Shown in pieces: positions 1 to 15,045 of a stretch of 64,000 nucleotides of DNA. Made by a program: the position numbers and the translations under genes. The first letter of the stretch is position 1, and every line of letters starts with the position of its first letter. This DNA comes from Delphinapterus leucas (lineage: Eukaryota; Chordata; Mammalia; Artiodactyla; Monodontidae): NCBI RefSeq assembly GCF_002288925.2, contig NW_022098049.1, positions 7,995,350 through 8,059,349 of the forward strand, given 5' to 3'. The notes beneath the pieces were generated by a model that saw only the letters and a program-made list of their open reading frames with translations, was not told where the DNA came from and did not search any database.

Positions 1-489
1 AAGGAAGGGGCCGCTCCCTGCCTGGGACAGTGACCCTTAAACGAAGGATGTGATCTCTGCGGATAAACTGCAGGGTACAGATCCAGCCTCAGTCACTTAT
101 TAGATGTGTGATCTGGGTTGGGTACTTAACAGATTTGGACCTCACTTCTCTCATCTGTCAAGTGGAAATAATGAAAGGACGCTGGTATGAGATGATATAG
201 GTAAAGCCACTGGTATATTACCAGAAACCAGTGAGTGCTCGAGAGACAATAATCATTACTCTCACATGGATGCTGACTTGTCTTAACCTGCGGGACGGAC
301 AGGGCACTGACGTCGGGATGCTGGGATCGCCGCTTGCCTCTGTGGTCACAGTGCCCTGAGAGCTTGGGCAACACCTTTTCCTTCCCTGTCTTAGTCTACG
401 TCCTCAGCAGCATTCCCTGGGTCTGTGGCCACAGCCTCCTAACACGCCTCCCTGGATCCCTGCTTGTCCTCCCGCAGACCAGACTCCAC

Positions 490-830
490 GCTGCTGCCGG
501 AACCAGAGGGACTCTCTGATGCCGTCTGATCAAGTTACCACCCACTTCAACACCTGCCACAGCTCCTTTTGCCTATGGGCTAAAGCCCCGGCTCCTCAGG
601 TTCACAATCTAGGGCTTCTCAGAGCTGGCTCTTGCCTAACTTGCCAGCCTCATTTTTGTCACCACCCTCTCCCTCCCCTTTGCACCGTCTCCATACTGCA
701 CTGCTCGAGTTCCCCTAACCTGCTGGCTTTTCCACCTCTGTGCCTCTGTCCCTGGCTTTCTCTCTGCTTGGACTGTCATTTACCCCCAATTCCACACGTT
801 ATTTGGTAGATCACAATTTCAAGACCTCCT
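490..830 (+). repeat. L2-like LINE fragment
   Basis: Text such as ACCTCTGTGCCTCTGTC and a run of short C/T-rich phrases resembles the L2 3' region. Diverged and without a clear end. Confidence 0.4.
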
Positions 831-929
831 TCTTTAGGAAATACAGACTTTTTTTTTTAAAGGAATGACAGTATTCCACTAAACACATTCATGGGCATAT
901 ATGTCTCCTTTTTCTAGACTAAGGATTTC

Positions 930-1270
930 TCATTCATTCTACAAACATTGACTAGGCATCTACTATAAAGCAGACACTGTTCCAGGTATTGGGGCTATGG
1001 TGGGAAAGAAAAAAGACATAGCCCCGGCCCTCATGGAGCTTACCTTCTACTGGGGAGAGACAGAAAATAATTTTAAAAATGCAATATAGTATCAGTGAAT
1101 GATAAAGGTGATAAAGAAAAACCAATCAGGTTAAAGGGATAGAAAAATAGAGGAGGGTGTATTTTGGAGTAGGGTGGTTAGGAAAGGCTTTTCTGAGCAG
1201 AGATCTAGAGAAAGTGATAGTATAAGCCATGCAGATATCTGGGTTAGATCATTCCAGGCAGAGGGAAAAG
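930..1270 (+). repeat. L2-like or related ancient repeat
   Basis: Begins with phrases like TTCTACAAACATTGACTAGG and TCATGGAGCTTACCTTCTAC, then TTAGATCATTCCAGGCAGAG. These are typical of old mammalian L2-type ends. The CA microsatellite follows directly. Confidence 0.5.
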
Positions 1271-1273
1271 CAA

Positions 1274-1274
<1 letters not shown>

Positions 1275-1322
<48 letters not shown>
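1275..1322 (+). repeat. (AC)n microsatellite, 24 units
   Basis: A perfect AC dinucleotide run of 48 bases. Likely length-variable between individuals. Confidence 0.98.
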
Positions 1323-1324
<2 letters not shown>

Positions 1325-1379
1325 ATAAGATAGAACTGTGAACTTCGAGAAACAGCTCTTGCAGAATGCATGGGAATCA

Positions 1380-1630
1380 CAAGGATGGACATTGCCCTAA
1401 AATTTGCAGAGCCCTTCCATAACCACTAGCCCATTCACTCTTTTCTTACTACTATGAGGTAGGCAGGGGAGGTAATAATATAACTCCCAGTTCACACATG
1501 AGGAAACTGACACTCAGAGGGGTTTAAACGACTTGCCCAAAGTCATAGAGCTGGTTACAGCAGACCCAAAACACAAAGTGAAAGGCCCAATCCCATTGGG
1601 AACATGATTTTCTAACCTCTGAACTATGCC
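1380..1630 (-). repeat. MIR SINE
   Basis: The plus strand reads the complement of a MIR: GAGGAAACTGACACTCAGAG, then GACTTGCCCAAAGTCATAGA, and near the end TTCTAACCTCTGAACTATG. Confidence 0.6.
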
Positions 1631-2055
1631 AGGAGAATAATGTATCACACCAAGGGTTGGCCTTAATTCCAGCAACATCTCCTGAAATTACACAGCCTTT
1701 GTTCAAGGTTATAGTTCTGCTTTTTATTCCCAGTTCAATCATGTATTCAATGATTTCAGAAAGGACATGTAGGGTTGTTGGAAGATCTGGAAACAAGCCC
1801 TGAACACCCCATCCATAGATCAAAATATAAAAATACCACTTATTTATTCCAGTGAACAAAGGCATGTGACATTCCTTAGATCTGACAAGTCAGGCATGGG
1901 TATTACCTGACCCTTTATACTTGAAAGCTGCTAAGGGAGAACCAAGAAAGTAAAATGGCATGCCAGCCAGAGGATACCTAAGACATGAGGACGGCTGTAA
2001 CATTTGTTTTAGGCCGCACGCTGGCCGCCAGAATGTCACTGGTCTCAGTCGGGGA

Positions 2056-2165
2056 ATCCTGGAGTCGCTGCCAGGTTGACCATTTGGTTGTGTGATTGTA
2101 GGCCAGTTACTCCCCTTCTCTGGGCCTGACTTTTCCCATCTGTAAAATGTGAATGTGGACTAGAG
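2056..2165 (+). repeat. MIR SINE fragment
   Basis: Reads TCTGGGCCTGACTTTTCCCA and ATCTGTAAAATGTGAATG, the core of MIR. Confidence 0.6.
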
Positions 2166-2796
2166 CAGGGGCTTTCAGACTATGCTTTAGGAGGCCCCCT
2201 CCAGACTCCGCAGAGATGCTGAAGAAATTAACAAGTTATACAAACTGTAGGTGTCTATTATCACATAGCCGTGACTGTTGTCATTTTGCACAAGGGAGTC
2301 CCTAAGCCCAAAGAAGGATGAGCTGTGTGGCCGAGTGAAGAGCTATAAAGCTAACTGCCTGTCCCTGGCTCAAGTCAGCATGTGACATCCCCAGGAACAG
2401 AATCCTCCTTTTGGCTCAGGGTGTTATCCAGGAGAACGGGAGAGTAACGCATTGACCTCCAGTGTCTGGTGACGTAGAAGACGGGAGGAAATGATTGATT
2501 AGACAGCTACCTCTCTCATCAGGGCCTTGTGTGGGTGGGATTCTGGACAAGTTGGAGGAGAGGTGGCTGTGGTCTGTCAGTTGCTTGGTGTTTCTGCCCA
2601 CAGGCCAAAATCCTTCCACTGCTTCCAGCGTCTTGAGTGAGAGGAAGCCCAGACAGGCCTGTCCTTGGCCAGGTCACAGGCATTTTGTGGGAAAAAGCTC
2701 CCCTGGCTTGATGCCCAGGGCACGGGAGGGCTCGATAGAGCAAGGCCAGACAGCTCGGTGGGTCCCCGAGGTGCCACACTTCCAGCTGCTACTCAC

Positions 2797-2911
2797 CAAT
2801 CCGGAGCTCAAAATTGTTGAAAGAATGCTTGTTGATCTCCTGTATGCTTTCGGTCAGGGCGAGAGAGAAGTCGGCCAGGGCACACAGATGTTCCCACTTA
2901 TCTTCACATTG
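2797..2911 (-). CDS. ADCY8: ADCY8 exon: C2 helix and strand
   Basis: A 115-nt exon: 38 codons from [10 protein letters not shown] to FELRI and one base (G) of the next codon. The acceptor is GTTTGCTACAG and the donor [24 protein letters not shown] is a long helix and FELRIG begins the next core strand, which should run into ISHGS in an exon left of the window. The residue after DKW is Glu (codon GAA, 2891-2893), where my memory of the human protein has Gly. This is a one-base change and the only non-conservative difference noticed in the eight exons. Confidence 0.97.
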
Positions 2912-3169
2912 CTGTAGCAAACATGAGACAAGAGGTCATTCGACGGGGCAAACAGGAGCATTGCTGCAGTAGGGGTCTGGTCTGTGTCCTACCTCACCCA
3001 CACATACCTTCAAGGGAAGTGAGCAGGTGTGTGAGCCCTGTCCACCTAAGTCAGTGTCCAAAAACACAGGGTACCAGGAAATTTGTTTCAGAGAGTGTAA
3101 TATGTGTGACTCTCAGATTCCATTCCCCACCCCTACCCTTGTCTGTTCAAGTTGATGCTGTTCACTTGT

Positions 3170-3188
3170 ATGTGTGTGTGTGTGTGTA
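3170..3188 (+). repeat. short (GT)n run
   Basis: About nine TG units, ending in TACACAC. Confidence 0.8.
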
Positions 3189-3284
3189 CACACCCTTATG
3201 TTCATATATGTGAAGTTTCCAATCTAGGAACCATGTCTATTTCCTTTGAAGTACTCACAGTGTCTGTTTAATAGATGTTTCACA

Positions 3285-3400
3285 TAGACATTTGCTCTCT
3301 GAACCTCAGTTTCCTCATCTATATAATGGGGATAAGCATAGTTGCCCTGCCTACCTCATGAGGACTGAATGAGATTGTGTATGTGAAAGAATTCTGTGCC
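3285..3400 (+). repeat. MIR SINE fragment
   Basis: Contains AACCTCAGTTTCCTCATCTA and ATGGGGATAAGCATAG followed by a CCTACCTCATGAGGA segment. Confidence 0.65.
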
Positions 3401-3412
3401 CCTCTAGAGCAG

Positions 3413-3600
3413 AGGTTGGCAGTCAGTAAATGGCCAGATAGCAAGTGTTTTAGGCTTTGTGGGCCGTGTGGTCTTTGTCATGACTACCCAACACTGCCAT
3501 GTTAGCCAGAAAGGAGCCATAGACAAAATATAAATGAGTGCATGTGGCTGTGTTCCAATAAAACTTTATTTACGAAAACAGATGGTGGATACATCAGATC
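3413..3600 (-). mobile_element. MER20-like hAT DNA transposon fragment
   Basis: Contains GGCCAGATAGCAAGTGTTTT, AGGCTTTGTGGGCC and TTCCAATAAAACTTTATTTA, which match the non-autonomous hAT element I know as MER20. The far end is lost after AAACAGATGGTGG. Strand is given by convention and is uncertain. Confidence 0.75.
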
Positions 3601-4460
3601 ACCAATATAGCAGTTGGGATGATGGTCTATCAGTATTTCCAAACTGAAGTCATTTTTTAATCAATAATTCTAATGCTAGCATCCAGTGTTTACACGTTCT
3701 ACCGTTGCCACCACATCAAACTAAAACCTATACAATGTTAATTATTTACATTTAAATTTGTTTGTGGAGGTGGTGATGCTGGGGAGAAAACACTTAAATT
3801 TTTCATTAGAAGCTCCTAAGTCAATGAGGCCTTGAAATACAATATTTGATATATGTTTGTGTATTTGTGTCTTGGGGGTATAATTTTAAATTATAACTAC
3901 AGTATATACTCTGGTTTAATTATACTTCATTAAATTATTTATATGAAAGAATCATATCTAGGTTTCAAAGATTCACTTATATATTCCTTGACAGCTACTG
4001 GCCCAGTACAAAATCCATGTTTTCTATATTCACCCACACTGTTGCCAGCTGTACCTAACAGTTCCTTTTTTCAAAAAATGTATTTTATTAAAAAAGTTCT
4101 TTTTAACATCTTTATTGGAGTATAATGGCTTTGCATTATTGTTAGTTTCTGCTTTATAACAAAGTGAATCAGCTATACATATACATATATCCCCATATCC
4201 CCTCCCTCTTGCGTCTCCCTCCCTCCCACCCTCCCTATCCCACCCCTCTAGGTGGTCACAAAGCACCGAGCTGATCTCCCTGTGCTATGCGGCTGCTTCC
4301 CACTAGCTCTCTATTTTACATTTGGTAGTGTATATATGTCCATGCCACTCTCTCACTTCATCCCAGCTTACCCTTCCCCCTCCCTATGTCCTTAAGTCCA
4401 TTCTCTGCATCTGTGTCTTTATTCCTATCCTGCTCCTAGGCTCTTCAGAACCATTTTTTT

Positions 4461-8254
<3,794 letters not shown>

Positions 8255-8344
8255 TTTCTTAATTGTTTTGGGTTTGTTACTGTAGGTCTTTTCCTTCTCC
8301 TGTGTTTCCTGCCAGAGAAGTTCCTTTAGCATTTGTTGTAAAGC

Positions 8345-9199
8345 TGGTTTGGTGGTGCTGAATTCTCTTAGTTTTTGCTTATCTGTAAAGGTTTTAATTT
8401 CTCCATCTAATCTGAACGAGATCCTTGCTGGGTAGAGCCATTTGGTTGTAGGTTTTCCCTTTCATCACTTTAAATATGTCCTGCCCGTCCCTTCTGGCTT
8501 GCTGAGTTTCTGCTGAAAGATCAGCTGTTAACCTTATGGGGATTCCCTTGTATGTTATTTGTAGCTTTTCCCTTGCTGCTTTTAATATTTTTTCTTTGTA
8601 TTTAGTTTTTGATAGTTTGATTAATATGTGTCGTGGCGCGTTTCTTCTTGGATTTATCCTGTATGGGACTCACTGCACTTCCTGGACTTGACTATTTCCT
8701 TTCCCATATTAGGGAAGTTTTCAACTGTAATCTCTTCCAATATTTTCTCAGTCCCTTTCTTTTTCTCTTCTTCTTCTGAAACCCCTATAATTCGAATGTT
8801 GTTGTGTTTAATGTTGTCCCAGAGGTCTCTGAGACTGTCCTCAATTCTTTTCATTCTTTTTTCTTTATTCTGCTTTGCTGTAGTTATTTCCACTATTTTA
8901 TCTTCCAGGTCACTTATCCGTTCTTCTGCCTCAGTTATTCTGCTATTGATTCCTTCTAGAGAATTTTTAATTTCATTTATTGTGCTGTTCATCATTGTTT
9001 GTTTGCTCTTTAGTTCTTCTAGGTCCTTGTTAAACGTTTCTTGTATTTTCCCCATTCTATTTCCAAGATTTTGGATCATCTTTACTATCATTACTCTGAA
9101 TTCTTTTTCAGGTAGACTGCCTATTTCCACTTCATTTGTTTGGTCTGGTGGGTTTTTACCTTGCTCCTTCATCTTCTGTGTATTTCTCTGTCTTCTCAT
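8345..9199 (-). pseudogene. L1 ORF1 remnant (RNA-binding chaperone), frameshifted
   Basis: An open frame of 181 codons runs from ATG at 9199 (MRRQRNTQKMKEQG) to a stop near 8654. Residues about 60-130 form a heptad-like coiled coil (ISDLEDKIVEITTAKQNKEK), followed by HNNIRIIGVSEEEE, the start of the RRM-like domain. The rest of the C-terminal domain lies in other frames, with LYPARISFRLDG and LQQMLKELL recognisable between 8460 and 8330. So there are at least two frameshifts. In an intact L1 this protein forms trimers that coat the L1 RNA. This copy cannot make the whole protein. Confidence 0.85.
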
Positions 9200-9868
9200 T
9201 TTGCTTTACTTACTGTGTTTGGGGTCTCCTTTTCACAGGCTGCAGGTTCATAGTTCCTGTTGTTTTTGGTGTCTGCCCCCAGTGGGTACGGTTGGTTCAG
9301 TGGGTCGTGTAGGCTTCCTGGTGGAGGGGACTGGTGCCTGTGTTCTGGTGGATGAGGCTGGATCTTGTCTTTTTGGTGGGCAGGACCACGTCCAGTGGTG
9401 TGTTTTAGGGTGTCTGTGAACTTATTATGATTTTAGGAAGCCTCTCTGCTAATGGGTGGGGTTGGGTTCCTGTCTTGCTAGTTGTTTGGCATAGGGTTCT
9501 CCAGCACTGTGGCTTGCTGTTTGTTGAGCGGAGCTGGGTCTTAGCGTTGAGAGAGAGATCTCTGGGTGAGCTCTCGCCAATTGATGTTACGTGGAGCCAG
9601 GAGGTGTCTGGTGGTCCAATGTCCTGAACTCAGCTCTCCCACCTCAGAGGCTCAGGCCTGACACCCGGCCGGAGCACCAAGACCCTGTCAGCCACATGGC
9701 TAGGTACGTGGGGAGTTTCTTGCCTTTTGGGAAGTCTGAGGTCTTCTGCCAGCATTCAGTAGGTGTTCTGCAGTAGTTGTTCCACATGTAAATGTATTTT
9801 TGATGTATTTGTGGAGAGGAAGGTGATCTCCACATCTTACTCCTCCACCATCTTGAAGGTCCTCCACA
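9200..9868 (-). promoter_or_regulatory. L1 5' UTR
   Basis: The stretch upstream of ORF1 up to the L1 start. In L1s it carries an internal RNA polymerase II promoter. Activity cannot be judged here. Confidence 0.7.
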
Positions 9869-10620
9869 ATTCCCTTTTTGATCACATTTCACTTCCTTTC
9901 TACAAATTCTAACCATGCCCACCATTTAAGAACTGATTTAACTGTCATTACTTTTTGATAGTATTTTATTGTAAAATATAAACCTATTTGTATATTTTTA
10001 ACACTGGAAATATTTGACAAAGCTCAGATTCTTTACCATAATAATAAAGTCATTTTAATGAACTCGTTGTATAATGATTTAACTCTCCCTAACTGTTAAA
10101 CATTTACTAAGCAGGACTAACCAAGTCTTCAATAGATAGTACTATTACATACATGCCGTGCCTGTAAAGATACGGCATGATGGTAATATCTAGGATACTA
10201 GTGTGTCTGTTTGAGAGGACCATTGCTGAAAAGAGGTATTTCAAATTTTCTTGGTATAGGATTTGAAATGTGTAGCAATTTGCAATGAAATTTGTTATTA
10301 GAGGCAAAAATATCACCAATCCTTTTTGTAATTTGGAAGCACTTAGGTCACTCTCTCTATATTATTATACTTCTTTGCTCTCCCAACTCTTTGCTTACAT
10401 TTTTTAGCTTAGACTGCACACTGGCCTGCAACTGTTAATTTACATCTCTGCCAGTCCCTAGGCTGTGAATAACATAAGGGCAAAATATGATTTAGTCATC
10501 TTTGGGTCCTGAGTTACTGGCACACCTATAGAGTTCAACTAGACAACACTTGCATTTCATAAGAATGTTTAAATTTAAAGAGGTTAAGTGATTTGCCTCA
10601 GAAAATAAAACTGCATGTTG

Positions 10621-10656
10621 ACAACAACAAAAAACAGAAACAAACAAACAAACAAA
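10621..10656 (+). repeat. AAC/AAAC-rich simple repeat
   Basis: An A-rich run of AACAACAA and AAACAAAC units, directly before the MER20 piece. Confidence 0.8.
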
Positions 10657-10707
10657 AAAACAGATGGTGGGCTGGATTTGGCCTGGGGGATGTGTTTCTG
10701 GACCCCT
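10655..10707 (-). mobile_element. MER20-like end fragment
   Basis: Reads AACAGATGGTGGGCTGGATT and TTTCTGGACCCCTG, the terminal part missing from the copy at 3413. Confidence 0.55.
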
Positions 10708-11382
10708 GTGGCAGAGTGATGTGCACATGTACCTAATGACTATAAAGGTTTCTTCTCAGATAGTCTTGGAATAGTTCTAGGTTTTTAGTTGGAAAGTGAG
10801 CAAAGAAGAATGAGGAGGAATGAGGATTCCTCTCCCTGGCCGCTTATGCCCATTTCCATAGAGCATTTATGGAGGACCTACCAGGTGCAAGACTTTGTGT
10901 GGCTAGCATGACTCTATCTCAGGTAATTCAGCCATGGGCCCTGGAAGGTGGATGCTAGTTTCCCACTTAACACTAGTGTCTGGCACAGTCACCTCTCAAA
11001 AAAGCAGAGCTATTATTATTATTAATTTTGGAGGAGAAAACAAAAGTAAGAATAAAACAGGCTGGGATCAGGGGTTTAGTAACACCCACAATTAAATCAT
11101 AACCAGGGTATTTCTTGGTCCTGATTTTGTTCATCTAGTGAACAGCGAGGTTCAGAATGAAGACTAGAGGCTTCTCAATCATAAGGAAGCATCAGTACAC
11201 CCAGTAGACCCTGCTTACCTCAGGAGTACAGGTACCGCACACGCCTAGAATATCCACTTCATCGGATTTTCTCCCTACCTGTCCCCAGGTTTCCTGGTGA
11301 TGACAGCCCCACCACCTTCAGCAACCTGACCAGAGTAAGGTCCCTGCCATAGGCTGTGGCTGAGTGCAAAGCATTCCTTTAC

Positions 11383-11475
11383 CTGTTTTTCAGGTGACAG
11401 GCCTGACACGGCCATGTAGGTGCTGCCAATGGTCTTAATCTTTTCAATGTCTTGAAACCGGTCTTCACCAAGCAG
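11383..11475 (-). CDS. ADCY8: ADCY8 exon: C2 strand with adenine-recognition lysine
   Basis: A 93-nt exon of 31 codons, [10 protein letters not shown] to GLSPEKQ, phase 0 at both ends, acceptor CTGTTTCAG, donor GTAAAG. The strand-turn-strand [17 protein letters not shown] is the most typical C2 motif. By family knowledge, a Lys in KIKTIG lines the purine pocket and helps choose ATP, together with an Asp in a later exon outside the window. The exon follows FDE of the previous exon without a gap. No difference from the remembered human residues is seen. Confidence 0.98.
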
Positions 11476-11799
11476 CTGAAACAGATTCAGGCAACAGTGT
11501 CAGTCCTGGTATTTGTGCTCCCCCTGGGGCTCCTGGCAACAGGCCCCTGGCTCACAGTGAGGACCACCTCAGACTGGTTTAGCATCCTTGAGGGAGCCGC
11601 TCTTCTCTCTGAGAATCAAACATTCAGGCTCTCAACAGATATCTATTGAGCACCTGCTAAGTGCCAAGTGCCGAGATGGGTGTGACCAGATACTCTTAGA
11701 TCTGTTTCTAAGAATCTTTGAAATAAACAAAGCTATCTTATTAGTTTAAAGAAGAAATTGCCAATATTCCCAAATCCATCAACACATCCTTTTGGCTTT

Positions 11800-12485
11800 A
11801 CTCTCAGCATGCATGTAAAAATCTTAGCATTTCCTGCCAGTACCCTGGTCTAAGCCACCATTAGTTTACACCTGGTTATTGTATTGCAATAACGTACCTA
11901 ATCCCAGTCTTTACCTCCACACTCCCAGCATGGCAGCCAGAGTGATCCTGTTTAAATGGAAGTCAGACCATGTCCCTGCTCTGTGGCTTCCCGTTCTACT
12001 CAGGGTCAAAGCCAGAGTCTTCACCATGCCCTGAAAGACCTGCCACGCCCTGTCCCCTTCCCTCACCCTGTTCCAGCCACACTGACCTCCTTGCTGATCC
12101 TAACAAGCGAAGCCTGTTTCTGCCTCAGGACCTTTGCACTTGCTGTTCCCCTGTTGGGACGCTCTTCCTTCAGACAACTACATGGCTCATCCCTCACCTC
12201 TTCCAGGTCTTTCCTCAAATGTCATCCCAGTGGAGTCTTGCTGATCACCCCATGCAAAACCGAACACAATATCCTGTCCCCACATACATATTCTCATCTT
12301 CTTCCTGCTTTATCTTTTCTCCTTAGCACTTACCCCTGACTGTGCTTATTTATTGTCATCTTTCCTACTAAAATGTAAAATTCCTGGAGGCAGGTATTTT
12401 TGCCTGTCATATTTACTACTCAGCACCTAGACAGAGCCTAGCACACAGTAGGGATGGATGAATACCTGTATGGAAGAATGAGTAC
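11800..12485 (+). mobile_element. L2 LINE 3' region
   Basis: Shows the ordered L2 phrases GGCAGCCAGAGTGATCCTG, CCTCAGGACCTTTGCACTTG and CTCAAATGTCATCCC. It ends in AGAGCCTAGCACACAGTAGG and GAATGA. Some frames stay open for over 100 codons, but the sequence is non-coding remnant. Confidence 0.85.
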
Positions 12486-12599
12486 CATCCTTGCCATTTC
12501 CTCCATCCTCACCTGCAGTTTGGATTTTAATGCCAAGGAAGGGAAACCTTGGTCTCTTATTTAGCAACTGTGCTAAGAGAATAATGCTCTCTCTGCTTG

Positions 12600-12737
12600 T
12601 CCCCCCACCTCAAAAGTCCATGTCTTAGTCCCTGGAACCTATGGATATGTTACCTTACGTAGTAAAAAGGACATTGCAGATGTGATTAAGTGAATGATTT
12701 TGTGATGGGGCAATTTCCTGGGTTATCTGTGTGGGCT
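12600..12737 (+). mobile_element. MLT1-type (MaLR) LTR, left part
   Basis: Reads TGATTAAGTGAATGATTTTG and TTTCCTGGGTTATCTG, the 5' half of an MLT1 LTR. It breaks at TGGGCT, where another LTR is inserted. Confidence 0.8.
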
Positions 12738-13260
12738 TGTAATAGGGAAGAACAAATATGACTCCATATCAGATCCGTTTCTTTTACTTTAACCTTTGTA
12801 TTCTATTGCTTTTGCTATAAGTTAATCACTAAAGTGATGCTGCCTATAGGCTTAAAGTATACATAATGGCCCATCTCCAGGAACCCTGCCTCTCATGCCT
12901 GAGGGTGAAGCTAAAATACCTTACTTTAAGCTCACAGGAAACATCCTGACCAGGCCCACCTATGAATGGCTGCAGGAAAGAGGAAATTAACACATCCCCT
13001 CCGGAGTCTGGCAGGAACCAGGGCATATGCAACAATGTACTGCTTTCTTTTCTTTTTACTTTGCCTCCTTACTTCCCCCTCTTTCTTCTATAAAAGAAAC
13101 TAGCACCCAAACCCAGGCAAGATGGTTCTTTAGGACACTAGTCCACCACCTTCTCTGTCTGCTGGCTTTCTGAATAAAGTTGTTATTTCTTGTCCCAGCA
13201 ACCCGTCTCTCCATTTATTGGCCTGTCGTGTGGCAAGCAGTATGAGCTTGGACTCAGTAA
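12738..13260 (+). mobile_element. Solo endogenous-retrovirus LTR nested in the MLT1 LTR
   Basis: A 523-bp block starts with TGTAATAGGG and ends with CTCAGTAA. It is flanked on both sides by TGGGCT (12732-12737 and 13261-13266), a 6-bp target duplication. It has a TATA-type box TATAAAA (13089-13095) and a polyadenylation signal AATAAA (13173-13178) about 80 bp apart, the layout of an LTR U3-R region. No internal viral genes are present, so it is a solo LTR. Family not recognised. The orientation is opposite to ADCY8. Confidence 0.8.
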
Positions 13261-13617
13261 TGGGCTCAATGTAATCACAAGGGTTCTTGTAAGTGAAAGA
13301 GGAAGGCAGGAGGCAGAGAAGATGTGATGGAGCAAGCAGAAGTCAGAGTGATATGATTGCTGGCTTTAAAGACAGAGAAAGGGGCCACAAGCCAAGCAGG
13401 ACGGGGGCCTTTAGAAGCTGGAAAAGGCAAAGAAAGAATTCTCCCCTGGAGCTTCCGGAAGCAACACTGCCCTGCTGACACCTTGATTAGCCCTGTGAGA
13501 TCCATTCTGGATTCTGACCTCGAATCTATAAGAGGATGAATTGCTGTTATTTCCAGCCACTAACTTTGTGGTCATTTGTTACGGCAGCCGTGGGAAGCTA
13601 ATTCAGCAACTATTGGC
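13261..13617 (+). mobile_element. MLT1-type (MaLR) LTR, right part
   Basis: Resumes with CTCAATGTAATCACAAGGGT, then GGGGCCACAAGCCAAG, and ends CCACTAACTTTGTGGTCATT with AGCTAATTCAG. This is the exact continuation of the part ending at 12737. Confidence 0.85.
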
Positions 13618-14273
13618 TGAGCTTCTACAATGTCTGATGAACAAGACACATGAGGTCCTAGCCATCACGGAACCAACAGCCCAGGCAGGGGTGTCCGATG
13701 TTAGATAAATCATCACACTAACAGGTGTCCTAGCTCAATTTTAGTAAAGTTTATGGTGGAAACATACCGGGAGTAGGAATAAAGAGGATGGATGATTTTG
13801 ATAAAATCTGGAGCATCTGGGACCACTTCCCTGAGTAAGTGATTTCCAATTTCAGTTGTGAAGAGTGAGGGGGGTTTTTCTAGCAGTGGAGCTTGTGTAG
13901 TAGGAGGTGGGGAGCATGGAAAGGGTTGGCAGGGGCATCCAGACATGCCTTTGGCTGCCCACCTGCCTCCCTCTGCCCGCTTACAGCTGCACTTCCCCAG
14001 GGTCCTGGGGGAAGATGAAAGTCTTCCTTCCTCTCCTCTTCGGAACTACTTGGGTGAGGGCCAGTTTCAGGTCCAGGCAAAGCTACCTCCTCTTCAGAAG
14101 TTGATCAGGAGTCAGCAAGAGGCTTCGCTATTTCATTTACTAACCACACGGCAACTTTATCCACTCTCTAGCTAAAAGCCTCAGGAGTCATAGTGGGGTT
14201 CCTAATCAGCCCCTTGTTCATCCTCTAGTCCGCGTGGAGACCCGAGATATGAGAGGGCTCTTCAGCCTTCGAA

Positions 14274-14300
14274 GAGGCCGGGGCGGGGGCGGGGGTTGAG
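14274..14300 (+). other. G-rich motif with quadruplex potential
   Basis: GGGG-C-GGGGG-C-GGGGG pattern around 14280-14296 with a further GG pair on each side. It lies in a small local GC-rich patch. Confidence 0.6.
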
Positions 14301-14562
14301 GAGCCCTGGTGCTGGGCTGTTGCAGACCCAGTCCTGGAGCATGTGCTCCGGGCAATGTTCAGCCTTCCTCGGAGCCAAGTTCCTGTGGCAATTGCATCAG
14401 CAAGAAGAGCAGTATGGTTACTGACGGGTGTCTGGCTGGAGCTTAGTGAGGGCCGAATCTAGAGGGTCTCTTTTGACCCAAAGAAAGAAGGCAAGTCTGG
14501 GTGACCCAAGGACCCACGTGAGAAAGGCTGACAGTGCTTGGGGTTGGCAAGCCAGGGAAAGC

Positions 14563-14736
14563 CTTTTTTTTTTCCCCTTCCTGTTGACTACATTCTTTTC
14601 TTTCTTCCTTCACCTCTGCTTCCTCTCTTCTTCTTCCTCCCCTTTGCCCCTCTTCTTTTTCTTCCTCCTTCTCGTCTCTGCTTCTCCTCTCTCTCCTCTT
14701 TCAGCTCTTCCCATCTCTCCTTTTTCCTCCTCCTGG
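14563..14736 (+). repeat. Pyrimidine-rich tract (CT/CTT)
   Basis: About 170 bases of almost only C and T, in units such as CTTCTTCCTCC. It gives an open Phe/Ser/Leu-rich frame that is not a gene. Confidence 0.85.
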
Positions 14737-15045
14737 TCTAGAGCTGAGCTTCCTGGACCAATTCCTTCTCTAAGCCTCTCCTACTTCCCTCTGCAAACAC
14801 CCATCTCTACCACTAGGGGCGCTGTCCCCCATCGCTTTATTGGGAAGACTCCAGGGTATCTATCGATACAGTTTGGACCACCAAGACACAGACTTACTTC
14901 ACATTTATTTATTTCAGTTTAAAAACATGGAAGTGAGAATTTTGGGGATATGCGGTGCTATAGATTTTAAAATAAAACAAAGCTTGACGTCTCAACCTTC
15001 AGTCAGATTGAGCTTTTTACTAGAGTTATTTAAAAAAAAAATTTT

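Larger units (their letters stand above)
1..2796 (-). other. ADCY8: ADCY8 intron, 5' part (downstream exon outside window)
   Basis: Starts at donor GTGAGT just below 2797. It holds an L2-like stretch, a CA microsatellite, two MIR-like pieces and mostly unassigned sequence. The exon that should start with the rest of the Gly codon and ISHGS is not present. Confidence 0.85.

Noticed and set aside
1..2796. The next C2 exon (ISHGS...)
   Set aside because: No frame in this stretch carries it, so it lies left of the window.
8628..9419. Open plus-strand frame of 263 codons
   Set aside because: It is the antisense of the L1 ORF1 and 5' UTR. The hydrophobic Ser/Phe/Leu text is a shadow of coiled-coil codons.
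14428..14922. Ser/Phe/Leu-rich open frame of 164 codons
   Set aside because: Produced by the pyrimidine tract.
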